From an uncultured Clostridium sp. (GTDB lineage: Bacteria; Bacillota; Clostridia; Lachnospirales; Lachnospiraceae), in NCBI GenBank assembly GCA_934438135.1, contig CAKSBP010000016.1, forward strand, positions 4,346 through 68,345: a stretch of DNA of 64,000 nt, given 5' to 3'. The first letter of the stretch is position 1. Every line of letters starts with the position of its first letter. The notes below the pieces were generated by a model that was given only the letters and a program-made list of their open reading frames with translations, was not told the origin of the DNA and ran no database searches. Positions 1 through 8,208 of the stretch are shown piece by piece. The position numbers and the translations under genes are program-made.

Positions 1-2
1 TG

Positions 3-860
3 TTATTAGGAACCATAGCTTACTTTTTATATTTTTCCAAGAAAAATAAGTTGCTACCAGTAATATCAGATAAGTTGCGTTTAGTGCCTGTTATTTTTGA
101 ATGTGGCGTTTTTGAATTAGCTATAAATGCATTTTTTTATCGTACAAGACAAATAGAAAAAAGTGTTTGGTATTTGTCTTTTTTAGCATTACAGACGGCA
201 GGAGTGTGTATTTATTTTGCCTATTTAATGAAGAAAGATAAGGATGAGTTGGACAGAAAAGATAAAATCATAGAATTAACAGGTGAATTAGATGATATCC
301 GTCATGACATGCTATTTCATGTTCGGATGATTAAAGGACTGGCTTCCCGTGGAGAGCAGGAGGAACTGGTTCAATACATAGACAATACTTTTGAAAATGT
401 AGAAGTATCAGAGGATATGTTTAATTTAGAAAATCATTCCGTATCCATGCTTCTGACTACCTTAGCTCAGGATGCCAGAAAAAAGGAAATTAATTTTACC
501 CATTTTATATCAGTACGGGATTTTATTATGAGTACCAACGAAATATGTTCCGTTATATCCAACATTTTAAAGAATGCCATGGAAGCTGCGGAGCAGGTAA
601 AGAAGGAAGAACGTTTTATCTGGCTGGAGATGCGGGATTGTCCAGGTGGGTATGTGATAAACTGTATGAATCCGTATGTGAAAAAAGTAGAATACAAAGA
701 TGGAAGTTATGAAACAACCAAGTCAGACAAAAAAAATCATGGACGAGGACTGCGTATTATTAAAAAGACCGTAGAAAAGTATGGGGGAATTATGAAAGTA
801 GTTTTTCATGAAGATTGTTGTGAAGTACGCTGTTTTATTCGGAACAAAGAGGAGGAGTAA
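3..860 (+). CDS. GHKL sensor histidine kinase (AgrC-like), 5' end outside window
   Basis: Membrane sensor kinase of the Agr/VirS type, expected to sense an autoinducing peptide and phosphorylate the LytTR regulator just downstream. The frame is open to the window edge, so the gene begins upstream; a TTG at 51 is unlikely to be the true start because hydrophobic codons precede it. Visible are hydrophobic membrane segments in the first 60 residues, a short coiled linker, the H-box DDIRHDMLFHVRMIKG with its His, an N-box SNILKNAMEAAEQ, and the G-box region NHGRGLRIIKKTVEKYGG. The stop is 3 nt before the regulator start, so the two are co-transcribed. The missing part should hold most of the membrane sensor domain. 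An agrB processing gene may lie upstream; it is not in view. Confidence 0.88.
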   Translation, partial: LLGTIAYFLYFSKKNKLLPVISDKLRLVPVIFECGVFELAINAFFYRTRQIEKSVWYLSFLALQTAGVCIYFAYLMKKDKDELDRKDKIIELTGELDDIRHDMLFHVRMIKGLASRGEQEELVQYIDNTFENVEVSEDMFNLENHSVSMLLTTLAQDARKKEINFTHFISVRDFIMSTNEICSVISNILKNAMEAAEQVKKEERFIWLEMRDCPGGYVINCMNPYVKKVEYKDGSYETTKSDKKNHGRGLRIIKKTVEKYGGIMKVVFHEDCCEVRCFIRNKEEE

Positions 861-863
861 ATA

Positions 864-1604
864 ATGCAGAAGAACAAAAAACGAAACAATCCATTGAATG
901 TACTAGTTTGTGAAGATGATTTTGTAGCACTGCATGTAAATGTGGCATTTGCCAAGTCCTGTGCCATAAAAGATAGAAGAGAAGTGGAGATTTATGCATA
1001 CCAGCATGTCAATGAAGAACTGGAAAGTCTATTAGTATCTGGGATTATCGATATTGCTATATTGGATGTGGATTTGCCAGATGGAAGCGGTCTGGAAATT
1101 GCAAGGGAACTTCAGGGCAAGAAGCCAAATCTGCCGATTATATTTATAACGGAACATGAGAAATATAAGAAGGATGCCAGTGATATGTTTGTGGTTGGAT
1201 TTATTGAAAAGCCGATAGTTCAGAAAGTATTTGAACTATTGTATGAGCGGGCATTAATTCTGGCAGAAGGAAACCGAAGCGGGGAAACCCAAAAATTTCT
1301 TAAGGTCATGCAGAATCGAAAACAGATAAATATCCGTATAGCAGGAATCACCAGTTTGGAGAAGCTACAGAGAAAGGTGATTATTAAATGTGAGCAAGGA
1401 ACCTTTGAAGTGACAGATACATTAAGTTCTGTAGAAAAGGAACTGCTTCCTTATTTTTGGCGTGTGAATCAAAGTGTAATTGTAAATAGTAAGGATATTG
1501 CACACGCCACGAAAAAAGAAGTTTTCTTATCCACTGGAGATGTATATGAAATTGGAATTACCTATGCCAGACAGTTGGAAGAAATGTTAGCTAATAAAAG
1601 ATAA
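864..1604 (+). CDS. LytTR-family response regulator (AgrA-like)
   Basis: Cytoplasmic transcription regulator partner of the upstream kinase. Residues about 12-130 form a receiver domain, with acidic residues EDD near the start, the phospho-acceptor Asp in AILDVDLPDGSG and a Lys in GFIEKPI. Residues about 140-245 are a LytTR DNA-binding domain: the segments RVNQSVIVNSKDI and KKEVFLSTGDVYEIG are typical of the family. The length of 246 aa is normal for AgrA-like proteins. A strong GGAGGAG site lies just before ATG 864, overlapping the end of the kinase gene. The target is probably the adjacent AgrD-like gene and its surroundings, which is inference from position. Confidence 0.92.
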   Translation: MQKNKKRNNPLNVLVCEDDFVALHVNVAFAKSCAIKDRREVEIYAYQHVNEELESLLVSGIIDIAILDVDLPDGSGLEIARELQGKKPNLPIIFITEHEKYKKDASDMFVVGFIEKPIVQKVFELLYERALILAEGNRSGETQKFLKVMQNRKQINIRIAGITSLEKLQRKVIIKCEQGTFEVTDTLSSVEKELLPYFWRVNQSVIVNSKDIAHATKKEVFLSTGDVYEIGITYARQLEEMLANKR

Positions 1605-1653
1605 TATAATTATACAAAAGATAGAAAGCCAGTGGGAGAATGGGGGTGCAGCA

Positions 1654-1797
1654 ATGAGAAGCTTAATGGAAAAAAGAGTTTCGTTCTTTGCCGAGACAGT
1701 GGCTAAATGTCAGGTAAATTCAGCTTGTTATCTTTGGTTTTATCAGGATAGAATCCCAGAGAAGGTGGTACAGAAATACAAAAGAAAAATGAAATAA
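1654..1797 (+). CDS. AgrD-like cyclic (thio)lactone autoinducer peptide precursor, 47 aa
   Basis: A 47-codon gene 49 nt after the LytTR regulator. The product has the three-part layout of AgrD-like precursors: an amphipathic N-terminal part (MRSLMEKRVSFFAETVAKCQ), a core NSACYLWFYQDRIPE whose Cys25 would close the ring, and a charged C-terminal tail rich in Lys. The motif NSAC followed by aromatic residues and then P-E/P-K is typical of clostridial cyclic lactone autoinducers. A GGGGGTG site precedes ATG 1654. AgrB, the membrane protease that would cyclise it, is not in the window. The gene is directly followed by a strong terminator, so it is the last gene of the kinase-regulator operon. A second Cys19 in the leader is unusual; its role is unknown. 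Confidence 0.85.
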   Translation: MRSLMEKRVSFFAETVAKCQVNSACYLWFYQDRIPEKVVQKYKRKMK

Positions 1798-1805
1798 GAA
1801 ATAAG

Positions 1806-1848
1806 AAAAAAGGAATGCGATCAGATTAGACGAAGCATTCCTTTTTTA
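1806..1848 (+). terminator. Rho-independent terminator of the Agr-like operon
   Basis: A perfect 13-bp stem (1806-1818 with 1835-1847) whose right arm ends in a T6 run. It lies 8 nt after the AgrD-like stop codon. Confidence 0.9.
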
Positions 1849-2136
1849 GACGTTTCCTGATGCAGCTAAAAAATATGCAGATTTAGACAGCTAAAATACA
1901 AAAATAAGACGCTACGGAGCAAAAATATGCAAAAAAGCACAGAAAAATTCAAGAAAGTGCGAAGTCATAATTTGTTTATCTGCTCTGTTTTTTATTATCT
2001 TTTTTGAAAAATGCCAGGATAATGTCACATTTTAAATTTTACCATGCATTTTTTTGAAATAGAAGAACATAAGTAGACAGAAAAGTAACATTTGGAGAAT
2101 ATCTTGAATAATTATCCAAACAATTTATAATAAATG

Positions 2137-2215
2137 CATACAAAGTTTACAAGAGCAAAGAAGAAAATGAAAATCCTTTAGAAGGTTGCCCCTCAATCCC
2201 AGTAAACTTTGTATG
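2137..2215. repeat. Perfect 14-bp inverted repeat with 51-nt loop
   Basis: CATACAAAGTTTAC at 2137-2150 is matched exactly by GTAAACTTTGTATG at 2202-2215. No T-run follows, so it is not a simple terminator. It could fold as a structured RNA or act as paired operator halves upstream of the small regulator gene at 2313. Confidence 0.6.
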
Positions 2216-2225
2216 TGACAGAGCA

Positions 2226-2286
2226 TTGACAAAAAAGATACTAGTTTTTACGAAAATGTGGCTGTGTGCTAGTTGATGCAGCCACA
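2226..2286 (+). promoter_or_regulatory. Probable promoter with an inverted repeat near the start of the DUF739-like gene
   Basis: TTGACA at 2226-2231 is a consensus -35; the -10 is weak (TACGAA around 2249). Downstream, TGTGGCTG (2257-2264) pairs with CAGCCACA (2279-2286), placing an 8-bp hairpin or operator between promoter and ribosome site. Confidence 0.45.
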
Positions 2287-2312
2287 AATTTAAGAGGAAG
2301 GAGAAACATTTC

Positions 2313-2549
2313 ATGAGTAAGGAAAAAACGAAAGTAAAGTATACCTATAATAAATTACTTGGAAAGATCAAGGAGGTATATGGAACACAGGAAAATTTTG
2401 CGAATGAACTTGGAATTGGCCGAGTATCCCTAAGCCAGAGACTGAATAATCGATTGGAATTTACCCAGAATGAAATTTGGACAAGCTGTAAACTTCTAAG
2501 CATTTCGGATTATGAAATACCCAATTATTTCTTCCAGGTAGTTGTTTAG
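2313..2549 (+). CDS. Small phage-type Cro/DUF739-like DNA-binding protein
   Basis: A 78-residue protein with one helix-turn-helix: TQENFANELGIGRVSLSQRL spans both helices, and the following NNRLEFTQNEIW matches the DUF739 family of phage-encoded small regulators. The start ATG 2313 has a good AGGAAGGAG site. It stands alone between the Agr-like operon and the second GHKL kinase and has its own promoter-like region with an inverted repeat, so autoregulation is plausible. No other phage genes surround it; it is either a domesticated phage regulator or part of the local signalling island. The DNA target is unknown. Confidence 0.75.
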   Translation: MSKEKTKVKYTYNKLLGKIKEVYGTQENFANELGIGRVSLSQRLNNRLEFTQNEIWTSCKLLSISDYEIPNYFFQVVV

Positions 2550-2758
2550 ATGAAAGGATGTGCTGTCTAAGCAGGTATTCGATTTGATTAGATAGATTAT
2601 ATATACATCCGTTGACAGCATTCTTTCATATATAGATGCTGGCTGGCAGAAAACTAGTATCCCCTGGTTCTGCCGGCTGCTTCACTTAGATGCTCTGGAT
2701 ATTCCAGGGTATTTCTTTTGTGCAAAGGAGATTAGAGAAGAGGGAGGAAATTGATGAA

Positions 2759-3454
2759 ATGGAACAGGCTGTAATGATACGAAAATTACAGAATAAATTG
2801 GAGAAATTGTATACAGAAAAAGAAGAACTGGCTGCACAGCTTACGGTACTGCAGCAGCAGGCACCGTCGTTGGAACATCTTATGCAGGTGCGGCATGATG
2901 TCAGGGCACAGTATAATTCCATTATAGGATTGATACAATTGGGAAGGACGAAAGAAATTGAAAGGTATGTCCGCTCTATCTATCATGACCTTGCAAGTAT
3001 AGATGATTTCCCGCCAGGAATATCTCCTGTCCTGTCGGTTGTTATTGGTCAGATAAAAAAGGAAGCAAGAGAAAGTGGTATTGATTTTGAGTATCATGTA
3101 ACGTCAAAGGATTTGGGACTGGAACCCAAAGATATTACCTGCTTGTATTTTAATGTACTGGAAAATGCATTGGAAGGGGCGAGGCATTCTGGTGTGAAAA
3201 CCCCATATATGGATCTGGAAGTGAGCAGGAAGGGGGAAATGATTTACATACGCTGCATCAATAGTGTAGATTCTGCAAAACTTATAAAGCGGGGAAAGTG
3301 GTACGAAACGACGAAGGCGGATAAAGAGAATCATGGGCTGGGAATGGAGATTATTGAGAATACATTGAAGCATTATTGTGGGAAGATGGAAATGATAGTA
3401 GAAGAGGAATGTTTTGTATGGACAGGGCAGTATGAGTGCAGAAAAAAGGTGTGA
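2759..3454 (+). CDS. Soluble GHKL histidine kinase-like protein
   Basis: The C-terminal part is a GHKL kinase of the Agr type: H-box RHDVRAQYNSIIGLIQLG, N-box FNVLENALEGARHSG, and G-box NHGLGMEIIENTLKHYCGKM. The first 45 residues are a charged coiled coil, and no membrane segment is visible, so the usual sensor domain is absent. I prefer ATG 2759, which has GGGAGG 11 nt upstream; the frame extends back to ATG 2690, but that start has no ribosome site and follows a hairpin. No response regulator follows. It could act on the upstream LytTR regulator, or be the remnant of a longer membrane kinase. Its stop codon lies inside the terminator stem. Confidence 0.75.
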   Translation: MEQAVMIRKLQNKLEKLYTEKEELAAQLTVLQQQAPSLEHLMQVRHDVRAQYNSIIGLIQLGRTKEIERYVRSIYHDLASIDDFPPGISPVLSVVIGQIKKEARESGIDFEYHVTSKDLGLEPKDITCLYFNVLENALEGARHSGVKTPYMDLEVSRKGEMIYIRCINSVDSAKLIKRGKWYETTKADKENHGLGMEIIENTLKHYCGKMEMIVEEECFVWTGQYECRKKV

Positions 3455-3480
3455 TTTATGGAAATTAACACCTTTTTTCT
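3442..3480 (+). terminator. Terminator after the second GHKL gene
   Basis: AAAAAAGGTGT (3442-3452) pairs with ACACCTTTTTT (3468-3478). The stem overlaps the last codons of the kinase gene. Confidence 0.8.
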
Positions 3481-3616
3481 TGTAAAAATTTAAGCTGTGT
3501 ACAACTATTGATAAGCATATTTTCCGAACAATCCAAAGTTCCTCCCCTGCAGATTCCAACATATTATAAATAGAGAAAAAAATCAAAAAAGATTTTTTAT
3601 AATCAGGAGGGATACT

Positions 3617-5473
3617 ATGTGTGGAATTGCAGGATTTTTTCATAAATCTGAGCCGTATAACAGGATGCGGGAATACTGGCTTTCGATTTTAAATAACATG
3701 GCGGAAAGTATCCGTCACCGTGGACCAGATGAAGGTGATGTGTATTTAGAAGATGGGATTGGGCTTGCTCATAGACGTCTTTCGATTATCGATCTTGTTT
3801 CCGGCGGGCAGCCAATGGAAGCAGTCAAGGATGGAAGAAATTATGTCATTGTATATAATGGTGAATGTTATAATACGATGGAATTAAAACAGGATTTAAT
3901 AAAACAGGGATATTCTTTTTGTACAACTTCAGATACGGAAATTATGCTGGCTTCCTACATAATATATGGGGAGCAGTTCATTGAAAGAGTGAACGGAATT
4001 TTTGCTTGTGCCATTTGGGATAAAGCGGAAGAGAAATTAATTTTGTATCGGGATAGGGCAGGAGTGAAGCCTCTATTTTACACGGTTTTAAAGAATGGAA
4101 CTTTTATATTTGGTTCGGAGTTAAAAGCGTTGTTTCTATTTCCAGGTGTAGAAGCGGTATTAGATAGAAAGGGTTTAAATGAAGTATTTACCCTTGGGCC
4201 TGCAAAGACGTATGGTTCAGGGGTATTTCGTAATGTAAAGGAAGTTCTTCCAGGAAATTATCTTGTGTGTGATGGAAAAACGGTGACGGAGAGGGTCTAT
4301 TGGAAGCTGGAAAGTGTGCCTCATACAGATTCTTATGAAGAGACGATTCAAAAGACCATGTATCTGGTTCGGGATTCTATTCGACGTCAGATGGTTTCGG
4401 ATGTCCCGATCTGTACGTTTTTGTCTGGAGGAGTAGACAGCAGTATTGTAACGGCAGTCTGTGCCAAGGAACTTTTAAAAAAAGGAGAGCAGCTGAATAC
4501 ATTTTCCTTTGATTTTGTGGGGCATGATAAGTATTTTAAATCGAATTCCTTTCAGCCATCTCAGGATCGTCCTTATGTAGATATCTGCGTAAATGCATTG
4601 AACACCAATCATCGGTATTTAGAGTGTGAAAACTGTACACTGGCAGATGATTTATACAAAGCAGTGGATGCCAGAGATTTGCCGAATATGGCGGATGTAG
4701 AATCTTCTTTATTATATTTCTGTAAGGAAGTAAAGAAATATTATAAGGTTGCTTTGACGGGAGAGTGTGCTGATGAGATTTTCGGAGGTTATCCGTGGTT
4801 TTCTGATCCAGAGGCGTTTGGAAATCATTGTTTCCCTTGGGCAAAGGATTTATCGCCGAGAAAGGCAATGCTCAAAGATGAATTCGTGGAAGTTCTAGGA
4901 ATGGAAGATTATGCATCCAATGCCTATGAGAGAACTATTAAGGAGACACCCAAATTGGAAGGAGAATCGAAGGAGGAGGCGAGGCGACGGGAGATAACTT
5001 TTTTGAATCAAAAATGGTTTATGCAGACGTTATTAGATCGAATGGACCGTACCAGCAGTTTTTGCGGGCTGGAAGCTAGAGTACCTATTGCGGACCATCG
5101 GATTATGCAGTATGTATTTAATGTGCCTTGGGAGATGAAATGTAAAAATGGGTTGAAAAAAAGCCTTTTGCGGGCAGCTGGGAAAGGAATTCTGCCAGAT
5201 GAGGTACTGTACCGGAGAAAGAGTCCCTATCCAAAGACTTATGATCCAGCCTATGAGAAAATTCTGGCTGATCGGTTGAGGGAGGTCGTAGAAAATTCAT
5301 CTTCGCCGGTAAATCAATTCTTGGATAAAAAGAAAGTAGAGCAGTTTATACAAAGTCCAAAGGACTATGGAAGACCTTGGTATGGACAGCTGATGGCAGG
5401 TCCACAGTTAATGGCGTATACACTTCAGATAAATTATTGGATGGAGAAGTATAAGATTCGGGTAGAAGAATGA
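3617..5473 (+). CDS. asnB: Asparagine synthetase, glutamine-hydrolysing
   Basis: Converts aspartate, glutamine and ATP to asparagine in the cytoplasm. MCGIAGFF at the start gives the Cys2 nucleophile of the class II glutaminase domain (about residues 1-210); RHRGPDEG and the glutamine-site motif YNGECYN are present. The synthetase domain (about 230-600) contains the pyrophosphate-binding loop FLSGGVDSSIV and the motif LTGECADEIFGGYP. At 618 aa it is full length. The AGGAGGG site lies 7 nt before ATG 3617. It is a single-gene unit between two terminators. In some clusters such enzymes amidate peptides, but nothing here points away from ordinary asparagine synthesis. Confidence 0.95.
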   Translation: MCGIAGFFHKSEPYNRMREYWLSILNNMAESIRHRGPDEGDVYLEDGIGLAHRRLSIIDLVSGGQPMEAVKDGRNYVIVYNGECYNTMELKQDLIKQGYSFCTTSDTEIMLASYIIYGEQFIERVNGIFACAIWDKAEEKLILYRDRAGVKPLFYTVLKNGTFIFGSELKALFLFPGVEAVLDRKGLNEVFTLGPAKTYGSGVFRNVKEVLPGNYLVCDGKTVTERVYWKLESVPHTDSYEETIQKTMYLVRDSIRRQMVSDVPICTFLSGGVDSSIVTAVCAKELLKKGEQLNTFSFDFVGHDKYFKSNSFQPSQDRPYVDICVNALNTNHRYLECENCTLADDLYKAVDARDLPNMADVESSLLYFCKEVKKYYKVALTGECADEIFGGYPWFSDPEAFGNHCFPWAKDLSPRKAMLKDEFVEVLGMEDYASNAYERTIKETPKLEGESKEEARRREITFLNQKWFMQTLLDRMDRTSSFCGLEARVPIADHRIMQYVFNVPWEMKCKNGLKKSLLRAAGKGILPDEVLYRRKSPYPKTYDPAYEKILADRLREVVENSSSPVNQFLDKKKVEQFIQSPKDYGRPWYGQLMAGPQLMAYTLQINYWMEKYKIRVEE

Positions 5474-5474
5474 T

Positions 5475-5513
5475 AATAAAAAAACCCCAACCATAATTAA
5501 AATGATTGGGGTT
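5475..5513 (-). terminator. Terminator ending the CXXX-repeat RiPP operon (also faces asnB)
   Basis: AACCCCAA (5483-5490) pairs with TTGGGGTT (5506-5513), extended by a few more pairs. Read on the minus strand it is followed by T7, a strong terminator for the precursor gene; on the plus strand the T-run is poor. Confidence 0.85.
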
Positions 5514-5528
5514 CCGATTTTAGTTTAA

Positions 5529-5726
5529 CTAGGATGAATAATAGCTGTTGCTTAAGCATCCAGTTCTGCAGCTTGAGTGACATCCACCTTTGCAGCTTTG
5601 TCCACAGGTACCGCCACAAAGGTAGTAACACTGTACTACACATGTACTAGCACATGTGCCGCATCCAAAACCTTTTGTGTCTGCGTTTACATTAGCAATT
5701 TTCTTATTAGAAAACATATGTTTCAT
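5529..5726 (-). CDS. CXXX-repeat RiPP precursor peptide, 65 aa
   Basis: Precursor of a ribosomally made, post-translationally modified peptide. Residues 1-21 form a basic leader (MKHMFSNKKIANVNADTKGF), followed by Cys22 and then Cys at 25, 29, 33, 37, 41, 45, 49, 53 and 57: nine cysteines at an exact four-residue period, with small residues (Gly, Ser, Thr) frequent between them. The tail LSNSYYSS has none. The adjacent radical SAM/SPASM protein is the expected maturase, likely forming thioether (sulfur-to-carbon) links from each Cys. The site GGAGG sits 7 nt before the ATG. It is the last gene of the operon and is followed by a strong terminator. The product's structure and activity are unknown. 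Confidence 0.85.
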   Translation of the reverse strand: MKHMFSNKKIANVNADTKGFGCGTCASTCVVQCYYLCGGTCGQSCKGGCHSSCRTGCLSNSYYSS

Positions 5727-5757
5727 AGTAACACCTCCTTTTTTACAGACTTTATAT

Positions 5758-6048
5758 CTATAAACTTAAATAGATATCACAGGTACGGAAATCAATATTC
5801 CATTGCATTCCTTTTTTAGATTCCCAGTTGTACTTCTTGTACATGTTTTCCCACCATTCCTGCATTTGCAGCTTCGCTTTTCCTTCTTCTATGTACATTT
5901 TATCAAGTAGTTTCTTTGTTTCTTCTTCATTCAAAAAACCAGATTCAAGGGTGCCCAATAATTCCTCAATACCATTTTTTCTTTCATATAGAGTTAAAAG
6001 TTCATTTTTTTCTTCTACTGTAACTTTTCCTACCATTTTTTCGTCCAT
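5758..6048 (-). CDS. Small accessory protein of the CXXX-repeat peptide system
   Basis: A 96-residue acidic, mainly helical protein (VEEKNELLTLYERKNGIEEL and onward) with no signal peptide or membrane segment. Its size, charge pattern and position between maturase and precursor match what I remember as the 'CXXX repeat peptide modification system protein' family, which has no known biochemical role. It may help deliver the precursor to the maturase, but that is inference. Start ATG 6048 is 23 nt after the maturase stop; the ribosome site AAAGGATG is somewhat distant, and Met5 is an alternative start. A single Cys lies near the C-terminus. Confidence 0.7.
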   Translation of the reverse strand: MDEKMVGKVTVEEKNELLTLYERKNGIEELLGTLESGFLNEEETKKLLDKMYIEEGKAKLQMQEWWENMYKKYNWESKKGMQWNIDFRTCDIYLSL

Positions 6049-6071
6049 ATTCAGATCATCCTTTCATTTTA

Positions 6072-8180
6072 TCATTGTTTTATTAAATCAAACGGATCAA
6101 GATAGTCAATTGGCTGTATTACATGTGTAAATGAATCATAACCATTTTCTTTTAGTTTGGTTTGAAGATTCATAGACATATTTCTCTGAATATGATTTAA
6201 TAAACACTGATTTTTTGATGGTGTATTTATCTCACCTGTTGTTTTTAGATTTTGCAGTTTGCAGCGATCGCAGCTGTATACATCGCATTTGCTGCAGATA
6301 GGTGCATTTTTAAGGTTATATAACTGTGCATTTTTAATATCAAAACCTGTTTCAAGACTGCCAATAAAATTATCTGGATTATCGAAGTAGAAGCCTGGAC
6401 AGGCATATATTTTTCCATTTGGAGCAAGTGCAAAGGTCGTAGCTCCTGCGTCACAGTTATTCATAGATTCTAAGTTCCATAAATCGGTTAATCCATTTAT
6501 TTCGGGTTCTTTTCCTTCTAAGAAGAGCTGATATACATAGTCGCTGATTTTTTCTAATTGTATTTGGTAATTATCCAAATCACCCTGCTTCCAGTTATGT
6601 AAATCATCCACAATTAAATTAATTCTCTTATCCTCATCTAACAGTTTTTTTGCCATAGTATAAAAATTTTCGATATTCTTTCTGCTGAGAATCAGATTTG
6701 CAATAAAGCAGGAATCTTTGGCATCTACTTGATTATCATAAACTGCGATATCATTTCCATTCATTCCAGCACGGTCAATTTTTAAATAGTCCTTGTAGGA
6801 ACTATTGACTAGCCCTTCTGGTATTCCCAGCAGTACAGGAGTAATGTTTTGCTTTTTGCAGAATGCAATGCCTTTTTTAAATACTTCAGGTGACATAACT
6901 TCTTTTGTTCCTCGTTCATTTCGATAAGAACAATGTGGTTCTATTTGATCAGATGTTATAAACTGCATATATCGTTCTTCACCTTCAGTTTTTCTCTTGG
7001 ATACAAGTCCTGTTACTTTTTCAAACTTATCCCAGAAATATTTATTAGCACGAACGGTTGCTTTATGCATTTTACAAAGGTAAGTAGCTCTTTGGTATAT
7101 TGTACTTGTATCCGCTAAATCATAGTTGCAGCCCTGACACCATGCACATCCACTTGCTACTTCACAGGTAACGCATTCCGGTAAGCTTTGGCTGGTAAGA
7201 TCCAGTGAAAGAAATGGCCTTAATTTGTCATTGTCAATACCTGTATCTGCATTGCCAATTATGATTGGTGGGCGGTTGCTCAAGCTGACGCCAAGGAAGC
7301 GGACACATGGTGTAAAATTTCCCTCTGTATCAACTGCCAGCATTTTTCCAGCACCACAGTAATTTTGTTTTTTCTCATCTTCTGATAGTGGATTTCCGAT
7401 ATGTGGATCAAAGAAGCGAACTGTATATTCTTCCCACAAGCGATTTTCCAATACATAATCAGCTAATTCTTTCAGCTGCTGTTCCAGAATTAAGTCATCG
7501 CCGTCTTCCCATACATCCTCAAAAACAACGTTGGCAGCAACACTTTTTATACCAAGATTCCATAGACTAATGATGCTGTCTTTTAAATATGGAATATCAG
7601 CATGTGCGAATGTTGCCTTGGTGGAGCCTCCAGGAAGCTGCTTTAGCCAGAGAGGGACATTTTTAATGACTTCATCGTAGGAACCAGAACCATCTGGTTT
7701 TACCCTCTGTAAATCATGTTTTATCTTATTTCCATCAATACTAATACCAATAGAAAGATGCTTGAGGTTTTTTTTAATATAATGCTGTACTTTTGGAGTA
7801 TTGTATAATAAGCCGTTGGTTGAAAAGGATAAACGATAGCTGTTAAACCATGGATGATCAAGTAAAAACATCTGCTGTTTAATGTAGTCTGTTAATTTAT
7901 CAATCAAATCAATTTCAAGAAATGGCTCTCCACCAATAAATTCCCAGATTACGGATTTGTTGTCAAAAATATCTCGATTGGCAAGAAAGTAATCAACCGC
8001 TTTTTTAGCAGTTTCAAAAGACATTCTCTTAGTATGGTTTTTTCCTGTCATATAACAGTATTTGCATGCCAGATTACAGTCTTCGGTTACACTGAATGTA
8101 ATGTTTTTGGGATTTCCAAGTCCTTCCCAGTTATCTGGCAGATCTCCCATATAGATTGTTTTGTTTTTCTCCACGTTCAT
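6072..8180 (-). CDS. Radical SAM/SPASM peptide maturase fused to a second SPASM-type maturase domain (CXXX-repeat target)
   Basis: A 702-residue protein joining two enzymes. Residues 1 to about 400 are a radical SAM enzyme: the cluster motif CNLACKYC gives Cys35, Cys39 and Cys42, GGEP follows, and a SPASM region with many Cys (NYCGAGKM, FTPCVRF, CVTCEVASGCAWCQGC) would bind auxiliary iron-sulfur clusters. Residues about 410-702 lack a CX3CX2C motif but end in another SPASM-like set (NNCDAGATT, IYACPGF, ICSKCDVYSCDRC), fitting the 'CXXX repeat peptide maturase' family. These functions are usually described as separate proteins, so the fusion is notable. The likely reaction is thioether formation on the Cys-repeat precursor. 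The ATG at 8180 is very close to the GGGAG site; GTG 8174 may be the real start. Confidence 0.85.
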   Translation of the reverse strand: MNVEKNKTIYMGDLPDNWEGLGNPKNITFSVTEDCNLACKYCYMTGKNHTKRMSFETAKKAVDYFLANRDIFDNKSVIWEFIGGEPFLEIDLIDKLTDYIKQQMFLLDHPWFNSYRLSFSTNGLLYNTPKVQHYIKKNLKHLSIGISIDGNKIKHDLQRVKPDGSGSYDEVIKNVPLWLKQLPGGSTKATFAHADIPYLKDSIISLWNLGIKSVAANVVFEDVWEDGDDLILEQQLKELADYVLENRLWEEYTVRFFDPHIGNPLSEDEKKQNYCGAGKMLAVDTEGNFTPCVRFLGVSLSNRPPIIIGNADTGIDNDKLRPFLSLDLTSQSLPECVTCEVASGCAWCQGCNYDLADTSTIYQRATYLCKMHKATVRANKYFWDKFEKVTGLVSKRKTEGEERYMQFITSDQIEPHCSYRNERGTKEVMSPEVFKKGIAFCKKQNITPVLLGIPEGLVNSSYKDYLKIDRAGMNGNDIAVYDNQVDAKDSCFIANLILSRKNIENFYTMAKKLLDEDKRINLIVDDLHNWKQGDLDNYQIQLEKISDYVYQLFLEGKEPEINGLTDLWNLESMNNCDAGATTFALAPNGKIYACPGFYFDNPDNFIGSLETGFDIKNAQLYNLKNAPICSKCDVYSCDRCKLQNLKTTGEINTPSKNQCLLNHIQRNMSMNLQTKLKENGYDSFTHVIQPIDYLDPFDLIKQ

Positions 8181-8208
8181 TCTCCCTTCTTAATTTTAAT
8201 ACAAATGT

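Larger units (their letters stand above)
1849..2312. other. Long AT-rich intergenic region with inverted repeats
   Basis: No gene is visible here. CAGCTAAAA occurs twice, at 1863 and 1888, possibly a regulator site but with spacing that does not fit a standard LytTR direct repeat. The right half holds a perfect 14-bp inverted repeat (2137-2215) and a promoter-like region, listed separately. Confidence 0.5.

Noticed and set aside
2690..2758. Upstream start of the second GHKL kinase at ATG 2690
   Set aside because: No ribosome site is present and the region includes a hairpin; ATG 2759 has GGGAGG nearby. The longer form cannot be fully excluded.
3104..3643. Minus-strand frame of 179 codons opposite the second GHKL gene
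   Set aside because: It lies opposite a well-supported gene, has no ribosome site and no recognisable domain.
5577..5819. Plus-strand frame of 80 codons opposite the RiPP precursor
   Set aside because: It is a shadow of the Cys-repeat gene; its Thr/Cys pattern is the reverse complement of the repeat.
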